DNA of 64,000 nt from Mesosutterella multiformis (GTDB taxonomy: Bacteria > Pseudomonadota > Gammaproteobacteria > Burkholderiales > Burkholderiaceae_F). The notes under the pieces were generated by a model. The model saw nothing but the letters and a program-made list of their open reading frames with translations. It searched no databases and was not told where the DNA came from. Position 1 is the first letter of the stretch. Each line of letters opens with the position of its first letter. Positions 35,529-43,646 of the stretch are shown here, piece by piece. The stretch spans positions 1,796,501 to 1,860,500 of the forward strand of contig NZ_BGZJ01000001.1 of assembly GCF_003402575.1 (NCBI RefSeq), given 5' to 3'. The position numbers and the translations under genes were made by a program.

Positions 35529-36332
35529 ATGGCTGGATTTCTGAATCGGATAGCAGAAGGACTTTTCTTTGAAACTGACCGCCGGCGGTACTGGGACCAT
35601 CGGCAGTTCGGTCTCGAGGGAGAAACCTTCGAGACACCGGGGCCCAATGGCTCTGTCATCTCCGGACTGTGGCTTAAGGCGCTGCCGCAGGATGGGAAAC
35701 CGCTCCAGGGCACGGTGCTCTACGCTCACTGCTGTACACGGAACATGGGCTTTCACCTGCCTCAGGTTTCCTGGCTCGTTCCGTCTGGGTGGAATGTGAT
35801 CCTCTACGATCCGGAGGAAACCGGCCGCTCCACCGGGAAACTCACGCTGAACGGCATGGTGGATGATGCGGAGGCGGTTTACCGCTACGCGCGGGATGTG
35901 CGCAGCGTATCCGCGGATAAACTCGTGCTTTTCGGTCAGGGCCCCGGGGGCGACGCGCTGCTCAGGCTTCTGAGACGTCACCCAGATGGCGCCGCCGCGA
36001 TCATTCTTGAGGCTGTGACGGCAACGCACCGCGGCTGGATGATCCGCCGTTACGGTCCCGGAGTCGGTCATCTCGGAGCCAGACTTCTGCCGGATTCCGT
36101 TTCAGAGGATCCGATTGACGCGCTGCGGGAAGTGAAAATCCCTGTCGCTTATCTGTATCCGGGGCGGGATGACTCGGTCCCTGAAAAAGAGATGGATGAC
36201 ATGCTGAAGGCTCTGCCCGAAAACCGGGAAATCTGGATGGCACTGAAGGAGAAACATCTGACGTCCTTCGGGTATCCGACCGAGTGGCGTGACCGGTTCC
36301 TCAATTTCGCCGCGAAGGCTATCATCCGATAA
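35529..36332 (+). CDS. Alpha/beta hydrolase-like protein lacking the nucleophile Ser
   Basis: 267 residues. The core fold is clear: VLYAHCCTRNMGFHLPQV, WNVILYDPEETGRSTG, then the elbow region KLVLFGQGPGGDALLRL. The usual GxSxG is GQGPG here, so the nucleophile Ser is replaced by Gly. The acid (YPGRDDSVPE) and His (KEKHLTSFGYP) are kept in the right places. It resembles the YfhR/BAAT-like group. It may be inactive, bind a ligand without hydrolysis, or use another residue. The start has AAGGAA at 6-nt spacing. Convergent with the MFS gene. Confidence 0.78.
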   Translation: MAGFLNRIAEGLFFETDRRRYWDHRQFGLEGETFETPGPNGSVISGLWLKALPQDGKPLQGTVLYAHCCTRNMGFHLPQVSWLVPSGWNVILYDPEETGRSTGKLTLNGMVDDAEAVYRYARDVRSVSADKLVLFGQGPGGDALLRLLRRHPDGAAAIILEAVTATHRGWMIRRYGPGVGHLGARLLPDSVSEDPIDALREVKIPVAYLYPGRDDSVPEKEMDDMLKALPENREIWMALKEKHLTSFGYPTEWRDRFLNFAAKAIIR

Positions 36333-36408
36333 TCTAAGGCCTAAAGAGGGAGAGCAGTGGCGGTTGTTCCCTCTCGCTCCCCTCGTCTGCCCCCGGCGCC
36401 TCTTCTCT

Positions 36409-37629
36409 TTATTCCGTCTTTTCTCCCCGGGCAGCATCTGTCGCCGCCTTCAGGTTCTTCTTCGCGCAGGCCCAGACCGAGAGCGCGATGAGAAGCGACG
36501 CGGCACCGCCGAGAGACACCATCACCCAGCCGCCATAATCCCAGAGCACCGCGGCGAGCGTTGATCCAAAAGCCGCGAAAATAAAGTTATTCACGACAAA
36601 CGCGGTGTTCAGCCGGCTCCTCGACTTCGGGGCAAGCAGGAAGAGCGTGGTCTGATTCAGAATGCCGATTCCCTGGAATGAAAGCGACATCAGAAGCGCC
36701 GCCAGTACGACGAGAATAATGGAGTGACTCCCCAGAGAAGAGACGAGCATGGCCGCAACCCCCAGCGCGATAAAGCACCCCTGCGCCGGAATACCGACAC
36801 CCCGGTCCATGAGCCCGCCCACCTTCGCGGCAATCAGAGCGCCCGCGACGCCCACGAGACTCACGAGCCCGATCTCGAGTGTGTTGTAGCCAAAGGGCGG
36901 AGCGGCAAGAAGGAAAGTAATCGCGGTCCAGAAGAGCTGCAGCGCGCAGAAGCCAAAGCCTCCGATCAGCAGCACCGGTCCGACATTCTTAACCCGGCGG
37001 GCCTCCGTGAAGACAGAAAGGATCAGTTTCGGGTACGGCATCCTCACGCCGCCCGGGGCAGTCGGAATCCGCTTTCTTAACGCGAAGATGAGGATGATAT
37101 TCAGAACGGCCGCAACAATATAGATAGAACGCCACCCCGCGAGATTCGCAATAAAGCCGCTCACGGTCCGGGCAAACAGAATGCCGACCACAACGCCGGA
37201 TGTCACAATGCCGACAATCCTACCGCGGTCCTGCGGAGCGGCAAGGCCGCCCGCCATCGGAAGAATCACCTGCCCTGACACGGTCGTAAAACCGACCAGC
37301 GCAAGTGACAGCCCCAGCACGCCGAAGTGAGGCGCGAAGGCCGCGATTACAAGGGACACCGCGCAGAGCGCGAGAAGCGTGGTGACAAGTTTTCTGCGGT
37401 TTGCCATGTCGCCGAGCGGGACGAGGAGCAGAATGCCGAGCGCGTACCCCACCTGAGTGGCTGTCATCAGATGACCGCCGACCGACGCCTGCACGCCGAA
37501 ATTTTCCGCGATCCGAGCGAGAAGCGGCTGCGTCCAATAGAGATTTCCAACCGCAACGCCCGCGGCTGCCGCGAAAAGCAGCGCGTCCGCCGTGGTGAGG
37601 CCCTGCTCCTCAGTTTTTTCTCCGGCCAT
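36409..37629 (-). CDS. Major facilitator superfamily transporter
   Basis: 406 residues from the ATG at 37629, which has AAAGGA upstream; an earlier ATG at 37668 would add 13 residues. Twelve hydrophobic helices. Helix 1 has GVAVGNLYWTQPLLARIAENFGV, and the loop 2-3 motif is GDMANRRKL (form of GxxxDRxGRR). This resembles the YgaY/arabinose-efflux-like drug:H+ antiporter group. Substrate unknown. Monocistronic by position. Confidence 0.88.
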   Translation of the reverse strand: MAGEKTEEQGLTTADALLFAAAAGVAVGNLYWTQPLLARIAENFGVQASVGGHLMTATQVGYALGILLLVPLGDMANRRKLVTTLLALCAVSLVIAAFAPHFGVLGLSLALVGFTTVSGQVILPMAGGLAAPQDRGRIVGIVTSGVVVGILFARTVSGFIANLAGWRSIYIVAAVLNIILIFALRKRIPTAPGGVRMPYPKLILSVFTEARRVKNVGPVLLIGGFGFCALQLFWTAITFLLAAPPFGYNTLEIGLVSLVGVAGALIAAKVGGLMDRGVGIPAQGCFIALGVAAMLVSSLGSHSIILVVLAALLMSLSFQGIGILNQTTLFLLAPKSRSRLNTAFVVNNFIFAAFGSTLAAVLWDYGGWVMVSLGGAASLLIALSVWACAKKNLKAATDAARGEKTE

Positions 37630-37708
37630 ATTCCGCAGTCCTTTAGGATTTAATTTTCTTTCCGACATTATGCGACTGACCGGATCTGAGGACAGAGCTT
37701 AGAGACAG

Positions 37709-37737
37709 AAAAAGGGCGGGAATATCTTCCCGCCCTT
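37709..37737 (-). terminator. Rho-independent terminator of the Dcu carrier gene
   Basis: Eleven-bp stem AAGGGCGGGAA / TTCCCGCCCTT (37712-37722 with 37727-37737), TTTTT on the minus strand. Confidence 0.75.
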
Positions 37738-37862
37738 CAAAACACTGAGGTTCCGTTTATCGTCCGATGCCAGGAAAAAAGAAGGGAGAGGAGAAGTTCC
37801 CGATTATTTTCCAATCCTCCCCTCCCCGGCCTCCCTGGATTACCGGAGACAAACCATGTTTC

Positions 37863-39197
37863 TTAGTAAAGAATCCCCGCGATGCCGAGACCGGTCGTCA
37901 CCGCCACAATCGTCGCAACAAGACCCGGAATCATGAAGGAATGGTTGAGAACGTATTTGCCGATGTGCGTCGTTCCGGATCCGTCAAACGCGATGGCGGC
38001 GACCAGAGACCCATAGGTCGGAATGAAGAAGTAGCCATTCACTGCCGGGAACATACCGATCAGCGTCTGAGGCGGAATCCCGAGAGCAGCGCCAAGAGGC
38101 ATCACAGCGCGGGCCGTGGCGGCCTGCGAGTAGAGCAGCACGGAAACGAAGAAGAGCACGAAGGCAAAGGTCCAGGGCATCGCCTGAGCAATACCGCCGA
38201 CCGCGGCAAGAAGATCCGCCTTATTGGCACCGACAAAGGAGTCACCGAGCCAGGCCAGACCGAAAATGCCGATCATGGCCACCACGCCGGCGCGCATCGT
38301 CGGGGTCTTCACGATATCGTCCACTTTCGGGCGGCAGGTCACAAGAATCGCCGCAGCGTTCACGAGCATGAAGATTTCAAGAACGGTCGCCATACCGAGC
38401 GGCTTGGTTTCCCCGCGAAGCGTACGGAGTTCCGGAATCAGGCCGGAGGCCACCGCGATCGCGACAAAGACGAGGAACACAATGGCGGAACGCTTGGCGT
38501 GAGGCTTCAGCACCTTATTCGCTCCATTCGGATCCGGCATCTTCACAAGCCCCGCCTTCACGCGGGCCTGGAATTCAGGATCATCAGCGAGGTCTTTTCC
38601 GAGGAACATGGAGACAAAACCCGCCACGATCACGCCGAGCAGCGTCGAAGGAACGCAGATCGCGAGAATCTGGGCAAGACCGAAACTCGTCCAGTTATAG
38701 GCCGCGAACATGCCGAGCATGGCCGCCGTGGCTGCCGAGACCGGGGATGCCGTAATGGATTGCTGAGAGGCAATCGTGGCCACCGCCATCGGGCGTTCCG
38801 GACGGATACCAGCCGACATCGCAACTTCATAAATCACGGGCTGCAGCGGATACACCACATGTCCGGTTCCAGCGAGGAAGGTAAAGAGCCAGGTCACCAG
38901 CGGGGCAAGAATCGTAATGTACTTCGGATTCGCACGAATAATTCTTTCTGCCACCGACACCAGAAAATCGATGCCTCCGGCCGCGTCCATCGTCGCGGCT
39001 GCTGTCACAACAGCAAGAATGATCAGCAGCACATCAACCGGCGGGGCGGTCGGCTTCACGCCGAAAAGGACCGCGATCAGGAACAGACCGACGCCGCCCC
39101 AGATACCGAGACCAACACCGTTAAACCGCGCGCCGATAAAAATCACGGCAAGCACGATCACGAGCTCAATCCAGAAAAATATTGACATAGATGACAT
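37863..39197 (-). CDS. Anaerobic C4-dicarboxylate transporter (DcuA/DcuB type)
   Basis: 444 residues, about ten to twelve hydrophobic helices, the length of DcuA/DcuB. Family blocks: IELVIVLAVIFIGARFNGVGLG at the N-terminus, TFLAGTGHVVYPLQPVIYEVA, and IASQQSITASPVSAATAAMLG. Dcu carriers exchange fumarate, malate or aspartate for succinate during fumarate respiration. This fits periplasmic asparaginase (aspartate supply) and the fumarate-reductase-like flavoprotein in the window. GGAG seven bases before the ATG sets the start. A divergent LysR gene upstream is a likely regulator. Confidence 0.93.
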   Translation of the reverse strand: MSSMSIFFWIELVIVLAVIFIGARFNGVGLGIWGGVGLFLIAVLFGVKPTAPPVDVLLIILAVVTAAATMDAAGGIDFLVSVAERIIRANPKYITILAPLVTWLFTFLAGTGHVVYPLQPVIYEVAMSAGIRPERPMAVATIASQQSITASPVSAATAAMLGMFAAYNWTSFGLAQILAICVPSTLLGVIVAGFVSMFLGKDLADDPEFQARVKAGLVKMPDPNGANKVLKPHAKRSAIVFLVFVAIAVASGLIPELRTLRGETKPLGMATVLEIFMLVNAAAILVTCRPKVDDIVKTPTMRAGVVAMIGIFGLAWLGDSFVGANKADLLAAVGGIAQAMPWTFAFVLFFVSVLLYSQAATARAVMPLGAALGIPPQTLIGMFPAVNGYFFIPTYGSLVAAIAFDGSGTTHIGKYVLNHSFMIPGLVATIVAVTTGLGIAGILY

Positions 39198-39547
39198 GGA
39201 ACCGCTCCGGGAGGTTTAGACCTGCGACCCTCCCTAAAACGTTCCCTCCTCTCTCTTGGTTGCTTTGGAAGGGCGGTGGTTCGAACTCCTCCGCCTCGTT
39301 CTCCTGTTCTTCCCGACCGGGTGTCCGAAGTCCAGGCCGTGTCTGTTACCCAGGCCCCGGACCCTCACAGGGATACTCGTCATCTACCCACTCCCTATCC
39401 CTGAATAAGTAAAATGACTTAAGTAAATTATTGGAGATCATCAGGAGGCGGTAAAGGTTCATAGCCGTCCAATAAGTGGTCAGATTCAGCCACTTAACAG
39501 GTTTTTGAACTCGGCGGGAGCAGACTCAGAGAGAGGAGGAGGACGCC
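39198..39547. other. Dcu-LysR intergenic region
   Basis: 350 bases without a gene. Contains the inverted repeat TAAGTGG-N10-CCACTTA at 39473-39496, and the short palindrome ACTTAAGT at about 39417-39424. A GGTTCGAAC string at 39287 looks like a tRNA T-loop but has no tRNA around it. Confidence 0.5.
39473..39496. promoter_or_regulatory. Candidate LysR-type operator
   Basis: Seven-bp arms TAAGTGG and CCACTTA separated by 10 bases, 52 bases before the LysR start and 276 before the divergent Dcu gene. Symmetry with a T...A frame fits LysR recognition sites, which are usually near the regulator's own start. Confidence 0.5.
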
Positions 39548-40516
39548 ATGAAGAAAATCGAGAACCTCGAAAATCTCCGCGTATTCTGCGAAATTGTTGA
39601 AACCGGAAGCGCCCGTGAAGCCTGCGAAAAGCTTCATATTGAGCCAAGTAACGCCTTCCGGATCATCCGCGCGATGGAAAAGGAACTGAAGTCAAAATTC
39701 TTCGATCGAAGCCAGCGTCCGATGAAGCTGACACCGGAAGGCAAGCGCTACTACAGCTACGTCTTCAGAATCCTGCAGCTTGAGGAAGAGCTCGAGGAAG
39801 AACTGACTGACTCTGCTGATTCACTTACCGGTCCGATTCATGTCGCCTCTACCGCCGGGTTCCGTGAAAGCCTGATTGTTCCTTCCGCGGTCGAGTTCCA
39901 GATGAAGCATCCGGGAATTTCGATTGAAGTGAAAGATATGGTGTCCGGTGTTTCCGAATTTCTGACCACACCGGATAACGAGTCAAACGATATTGTCTTC
40001 ATGTACCGGCCGTCAGACGAACTTCCTGAAGGCGCCATTCTCCGCGACTGCGGCCCGATGCATTTCATCGCCTGTGCGTCTCCTGCCTACCTGACACAGC
40101 AGGGAGAGCCTGAGCGGCCGTCTGACTGTATGCGTCACACGGGACTCCTCCTCAGACTTCCGAACCGAACCTCGGTTTCCTATCTCTCCAAAAACGGCGT
40201 GACAGAAAAGCTCGACTGGAAGCAGACTATGGCATTTACGAGTCAGGTAAACGCTCGTGACGCACTCCTTCTAGGCGCCGGCATCGTACCCGACATGGCG
40301 TTTGATCAGTGTGTGGACTATCTGAAAGACGGCCGTATTGTCCCCGTGATGCGGGGATGGACGAGACCGCCGCGGCACTGCTGCGTGATCACAACAGAAA
40401 AGGCACTCCGGAAAAAGCGCGTCAGGCTCTTCGCTGACTGGCTGACTGTCCGCGCGACGAAATACACGGACGAAATGAATAAGGCCTTTTTCTCATTCCC
40501 GAGAAAAGGCCTCTGA
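39548..40516 (+). CDS. LysR family transcriptional regulator
   Basis: 322 residues. The HTH is at about 8-60 (NLRVFCEIVETGSAREACEKLHIEPSNAFRIIRAMEKELKSKFF, split by the turn), with the effector domain from about 95 (GPIHVASTAGFRESLIVPSAVEF). It has a good GGAGG ribosome site. Divergent from the Dcu carrier, with an inverted repeat in between, so it may control dicarboxylate uptake. Ends at a bidirectional terminator. Confidence 0.88.
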   Translation: MKKIENLENLRVFCEIVETGSAREACEKLHIEPSNAFRIIRAMEKELKSKFFDRSQRPMKLTPEGKRYYSYVFRILQLEEELEEELTDSADSLTGPIHVASTAGFRESLIVPSAVEFQMKHPGISIEVKDMVSGVSEFLTTPDNESNDIVFMYRPSDELPEGAILRDCGPMHFIACASPAYLTQQGEPERPSDCMRHTGLLLRLPNRTSVSYLSKNGVTEKLDWKQTMAFTSQVNARDALLLGAGIVPDMAFDQCVDYLKDGRIVPVMRGWTRPPRHCCVITTEKALRKKRVRLFADWLTVRATKYTDEMNKAFFSFPRKGL

Positions 40517-40524
40517 GCGGCAAA

Positions 40525-40554
40525 GCCCGGATAGGTTTCTATCCGGGCAATTTT
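40525..40554 (+). terminator. Rho-independent terminator of the LysR gene
   Basis: Perfect 10-bp stem GCCCGGATAG / CTATCCGGGC (40525-40534 with 40539-40548), loop GTTT, tail AATTTT. Confidence 0.8.
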
Positions 40555-40673
40555 CACAGACGTGACTCAGTGATATCCGTCGACGCGGCGATCACTTCCT
40601 GAGACTCAAAGTCTTCGAGCCGATTCTTCACGGTATCAATGACCGCGCGGAGCGTCTGGCTCCCGATCACCAT
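40554..40673 (-). CDS. Small 39-residue protein or remnant after the flavodoxin genes
   Basis: Frame MVIGSQTLRAVIDTVKNRL... ending STDITESRL, with AAGGAG nine bases before the ATG. It is 26 bases downstream of the flavodoxin stop and on the same strand, followed by the terminator hairpin. The sequence looks like the C-terminal helix of a short-chain dehydrogenase or similar oxidoreductase, so it may be the tail of a deleted third gene, or a real small protein. Low certainty. Confidence 0.4.
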   Translation of the reverse strand: MVIGSQTLRAVIDTVKNRLEDFESQEVIAASTDITESRL

Positions 40674-40699
40674 CCGGAGAGTCTCCTTTCAGTCCGTTA

Positions 40700-41236
40700 T
40701 CAGAGCGAGGAGAGGAAAGTCCTGACGCGGCGGCGGAGCGCTTCACCGCCCTCAGCTGCCGTTGATCCGGTCACCGCGAGACCTGATGTGACACGCGCTT
40801 TCGGAGCGAGCCGCTTCACGCTCCCGACTGTTGCACCGATGCCGCTTCCTTCATGCGTACAGAACGGAATCACCGTCTTGCCTGAGAGATCCGCGGATTC
40901 AAGAAACGTCTTCACCGGCATCGACATTTCGCCCCACCAGATCGGGTATCCGATAAAAAGAACATCGACATCAGCCATATCCGGAACCGGGTGCTTCAGC
41001 GCCGGCCGGCAGTCTTCCTTCAGTTCCTTCGCCGCCTGATCGGTGCAGGCCCGATAGTCATCGGGGTAAGCCGCCGCGGGTTCAATCGCGTACACCGAGC
41101 CCCCGGTTTCTTCCGCGATCACGTCCGCGAGTTTCGCCGTGTTGCCCACCTTAAGCGGCACAATCGACCCCGACACCCAGTTCATGCCGGGGCGCGAAAA
41201 CCGTGCCACAGCAACCTTCTTTCCGTTGAAATCCAT
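40700..41236 (-). CDS. Flavodoxin family protein
   Basis: 178 residues, no signal peptide. The family can be read from KVAVARFSRPGMNWVSGSIVPLKVGNTAKLADVIAEETG at the N-terminus, VDVLFIGYPIWWGEMSMPVKTFLES in the middle and FCTHEGSGIGATVGSVKRLAP near residue 130. The phosphate-binding loop is longer than in classical short-chain flavodoxins, as in the YwqN/flavodoxin-4 type. It carries FMN and probably passes electrons or reduces small molecules. It follows a Tat-exported paralogue by 17 bases, giving a cytosolic-exported pair under a divergent AraC regulator. Confidence 0.85.
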   Translation of the reverse strand: MDFNGKKVAVARFSRPGMNWVSGSIVPLKVGNTAKLADVIAEETGGSVYAIEPAAAYPDDYRACTDQAAKELKEDCRPALKHPVPDMADVDVLFIGYPIWWGEMSMPVKTFLESADLSGKTVIPFCTHEGSGIGATVGSVKRLAPKARVTSGLAVTGSTAAEGGEALRRRVRTFLSSL

Positions 41237-41253
41237 ACTGAAATTCCTCCTGA

Positions 41254-41880
41254 TTATTTCTGATAGCCCAGGCGCTTAAGCCAGGCAGTGATCTCAGGCT
41301 CCACCGGTTCGTTTCTCGCGAAACGCGTCCCGAGAATGCCAAGCCCCTCGCGGACTGCCGCCCTCTTCTGGAACGACCGGACGAGATTCGCCGTATCCCC
41401 GATCCCGCTTCCTTCATGAGTCACAAACGGGACGATCGTTTTCCCTGCGCAGTCAAGCTTTGAAAGCACGCCCCGCACGATATACGGCATCTCGCCGTAC
41501 CAGATCGGGTGCCCCCAGAAGATCACGTCGTAGCCCCGGATATCAGGGATCGCTTTCGCGTCTCTCGCCTTTCCTGCCGAACGTTCCTCACGCGCGATCG
41601 CTGTGGTCTTCCGGTAGTCAAACGGATAAGGCGTTACCGGTTCGATCCTGAAGAGCGGAGCATCCAATGTCTTAGCGATGATCTTCGCGAACTTTTCCGT
41701 GTTCCCCACCGGAAGGTTCACCATGTCGCCTGAGACATAGTTCATGCCGGGCCGAGAAAAATAGGCAACCAGAATTTTCGGAGCCTTCGCCTTGGAGACC
41801 GGCTTCGCTGAGGCTCCGAAACTCAGGACTCCCGGGACCGCGAACGCGACCCCTGCTTTTAATAATGACCTTCTCTTCAT
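41254..41880 (-). CDS. Tat-exported flavodoxin-like protein
   Basis: 208 residues from the ATG at 41880; the frame remains open to 41955 but the ribosome-site-like AGTGGGGGAAAG precedes this Met. The N-terminus MKRRSLLKAGVAFAVPGVLSFGASA is a twin-arginine signal. The mature part is flavodoxin-like (ILVAYFSRPGMNYVSGDMVNLPVGNTEKFAKII, DVIFWGHPIWYGEMPYIV, FVTHEGSGIGD) and clearly paralogous to the next gene. Export by Tat implies folding with FMN in the cytoplasm and an electron-transfer or reductase role in the periplasm. Such export is unusual for flavodoxins. First gene of the unit divergent from AraC. Confidence 0.85.
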   Translation of the reverse strand: MKRRSLLKAGVAFAVPGVLSFGASAKPVSKAKAPKILVAYFSRPGMNYVSGDMVNLPVGNTEKFAKIIAKTLDAPLFRIEPVTPYPFDYRKTTAIAREERSAGKARDAKAIPDIRGYDVIFWGHPIWYGEMPYIVRGVLSKLDCAGKTIVPFVTHEGSGIGDTANLVRSFQKRAAVREGLGILGTRFARNEPVEPEITAWLKRLGYQK

Positions 41881-42076
41881 GCCTTTCCCCCACTTCCCGG
41901 CTGCTTTTATCCTCATCCGGTCCACGGAGAAAACTGTAGCCCCGGGGCTCCCCAATGGGTTACGGGGAAATTTCTGTTTTACTTGCTTATTTTTATCAGT
42001 CCTGAAAAGCCTCTAAACCTTTTCTCTCTACTATTAAAATGATCAGAGCCTTATTTCCCCAGTCAGAAAATCCCTC

Positions 42077-43075
42077 ATGAATAACGCTGATTACGCCGAG
42101 CATCTGCGCTCAATCGCATCACTTCACATGAAGCTGCTTCCGGAAGCCGGAGAAAGCCGCACGCTCTGCGGTGTCACGCTGCACCGGCGCGATGAATCGA
42201 ACTGCGCCGCCACCTGCTCGGCTCACCCCGGAATGGGGCTCCTCGTGCAGGGAGCGAAACGTGCCCTGATGGGCGGAAAAACAGTGGAATACACGGCGGG
42301 TGAATGCCTCGTGGTCGGTGTCGACATGCTCGACAGCTTCCAGGCGATCGGTGCGACCCATGAGACACCGTTTCTTGGCGTGTCATTTGATCTTGAGGAG
42401 GATGAGGTCGTGAAGATCACGTCCGAAATGGACGCCTGCGGCATTCCGATCCCGAAGCGGGCTGACGCGGAGGATCTCTCCGGAGCCGCCTGGATCATGC
42501 AGCCGGATATCAAAGTGATTGACGCCTACGCGAAACTCGTGGAACTCTTCGAAACGCCGGAAGAAGCCCCGATTCTCGCCCCGCTTATCCAACGCGAAAT
42601 CATCTTCCGGTTCCTTGTGAGTCAGGGCGGAGCCGCCTTCCGGCAGATCTTCACGGTCGGCGCCCCGGAGTACCGTATCCGTAAGGCCGCCTTTGAAATC
42701 CGGAAAAATCTCCGCAATTCCATTGACTTCCGTGAGCTTGCGAAGAGCATCGGCATGAGTCAGCCGACGTTCTACCGGTATTTCCGCGAGGTCACCGGAC
42801 AGTCACCGCTCCAATACCAGAAATCACTCAAACTCCAGGAAGCCCGAAGAGCGATACTCTCAGGACTTCCAGTAGCTCAGACGGGTTACGAATTTGGATA
42901 CGAATCTCCCGCGCAGTTCTCGCGCGACTACCGAAGCCAGTTCGGTCTCAGCCCGCGCGGCGACTTCGAGCAGTTCCGGAAAGGCGAGGCGTTCTGGCGC
43001 AAGAATGCCGCGAACGGCAGCTGGCCTGAGAGCCTGGAAGAAGCGCAGAAAAATACCTACCGGGCCATCAGCTAA
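42077..43075 (+). CDS. AraC family transcriptional regulator
   Basis: 332 residues. N-terminal ligand domain of the AraC_N type (PF06719-like; GMGLLVQGAKRALMGGKTVEYTAGECLVV). C-terminal double HTH at about 225-320 (IDFRELAKSIGMSQPTFYRYFREVTGQSPLQYQKSLKLQEAR split over the two HTH units, ending in FGLSPRGDF). It is divergent from the two flavodoxin genes (196 bases apart), the usual arrangement for this regulator type beside oxidoreductases, so it likely activates them. Effector unknown. Confidence 0.9.
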   Translation: MNNADYAEHLRSIASLHMKLLPEAGESRTLCGVTLHRRDESNCAATCSAHPGMGLLVQGAKRALMGGKTVEYTAGECLVVGVDMLDSFQAIGATHETPFLGVSFDLEEDEVVKITSEMDACGIPIPKRADAEDLSGAAWIMQPDIKVIDAYAKLVELFETPEEAPILAPLIQREIIFRFLVSQGGAAFRQIFTVGAPEYRIRKAAFEIRKNLRNSIDFRELAKSIGMSQPTFYRYFREVTGQSPLQYQKSLKLQEARRAILSGLPVAQTGYEFGYESPAQFSRDYRSQFGLSPRGDFEQFRKGEAFWRKNAANGSWPESLEEAQKNTYRAIS

Positions 43076-43142
43076 GCGCAGGATAAGTTTTTCAGAAGAA
43101 ACTCAGAACTGAAACCGCATCAATACCAAGGAGAACCCGATT

Positions 43143-43565
43143 ATGGCTTTTTATGGAAGCGCCAAGGGCGCGTCGTTCGAGGATCAGATCCGGTTGCTTC
43201 ACACGGCTGAAGTGAAAGGCTCTGAGGAGTACTACGTGTTGATCGCCCAGGCGCGCGAACACGGTCTCAACGACCTCGCGGACGCCATGCAGGCCAACGC
43301 GAACGAAGACGCGGCGCACGGCGGCCGTTACGCTTCCATGCTCGGCGAAGGCGTGAGCGCTGAGGACGCCATCTGGGATCGTGCCCGGGCTTTCTGGCAG
43401 GCTGAGGCGAGCGCCCGTCCCGCGCTTCAGTCGATCGCGGATAAAGTCCGTGCAGCCGGCCGCGACGATATCGCGGACGCCATCGAAGACACCATTCCTG
43501 AGGAAGAAGGACACGCGAAACGACTCGAGGCGGTCTTCAAGGCTCACGGAAAGACGCTGAAGTAA
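43143..43565 (+). CDS. Ferritin-like diiron protein (rubrerythrin-related)
   Basis: 140 residues, all helical, no signal peptide. Ligand candidates for a diiron site are read as AEVKGSEEYY in helix 1, NEDAAHGGRY (DxxH) in helix 2 and EEEGHAKRL (ExxH) in the last helix. There is no rubredoxin domain at the C-terminus, so it is a short erythrin-like protein. Such proteins reduce peroxide in anaerobes. The DxxH in place of ExxH may change the iron site. Strong GGAG ribosome site and a long terminator hairpin. Confidence 0.82.
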   Translation: MAFYGSAKGASFEDQIRLLHTAEVKGSEEYYVLIAQAREHGLNDLADAMQANANEDAAHGGRYASMLGEGVSAEDAIWDRARAFWQAEASARPALQSIADKVRAAGRDDIADAIEDTIPEEEGHAKRLEAVFKAHGKTLK

Positions 43566-43591
43566 AAGGCGTTTTCTTTCTCTCATAAGCA

Positions 43592-43630
43592 AAGCGGGAA
43601 GAGGTCCAAAGACCTCTTCCCGCTTGTTTT
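43592..43630 (+). terminator. Rho-independent terminator of the ferritin-like gene
   Basis: Perfect 15-bp stem (43592-43606 with 43611-43625), loop CAAA, tail GTTTTT. Probably also blocks readthrough from the convergent repressor gene. Confidence 0.85.
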
Positions 43631-43646
43631 TCATCGGTTTTCCCGA

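Noticed and set aside
35442-36071. 209-codon open frame on the minus strand
   Set aside because: Antisense to the hydrolase-like gene, which has a ribosome site and a readable fold.
37767-39185. 472-codon open frame on the plus strand
   Set aside because: Antisense to the Dcu carrier; extremely rich in His, Arg and Asn, as expected from the complement of a membrane protein gene.
39280-39310. GGTTCGAAC string resembling a tRNA T-loop
   Set aside because: The flanking stem has a mismatch, and no acceptor or anticodon arm can be built around it.
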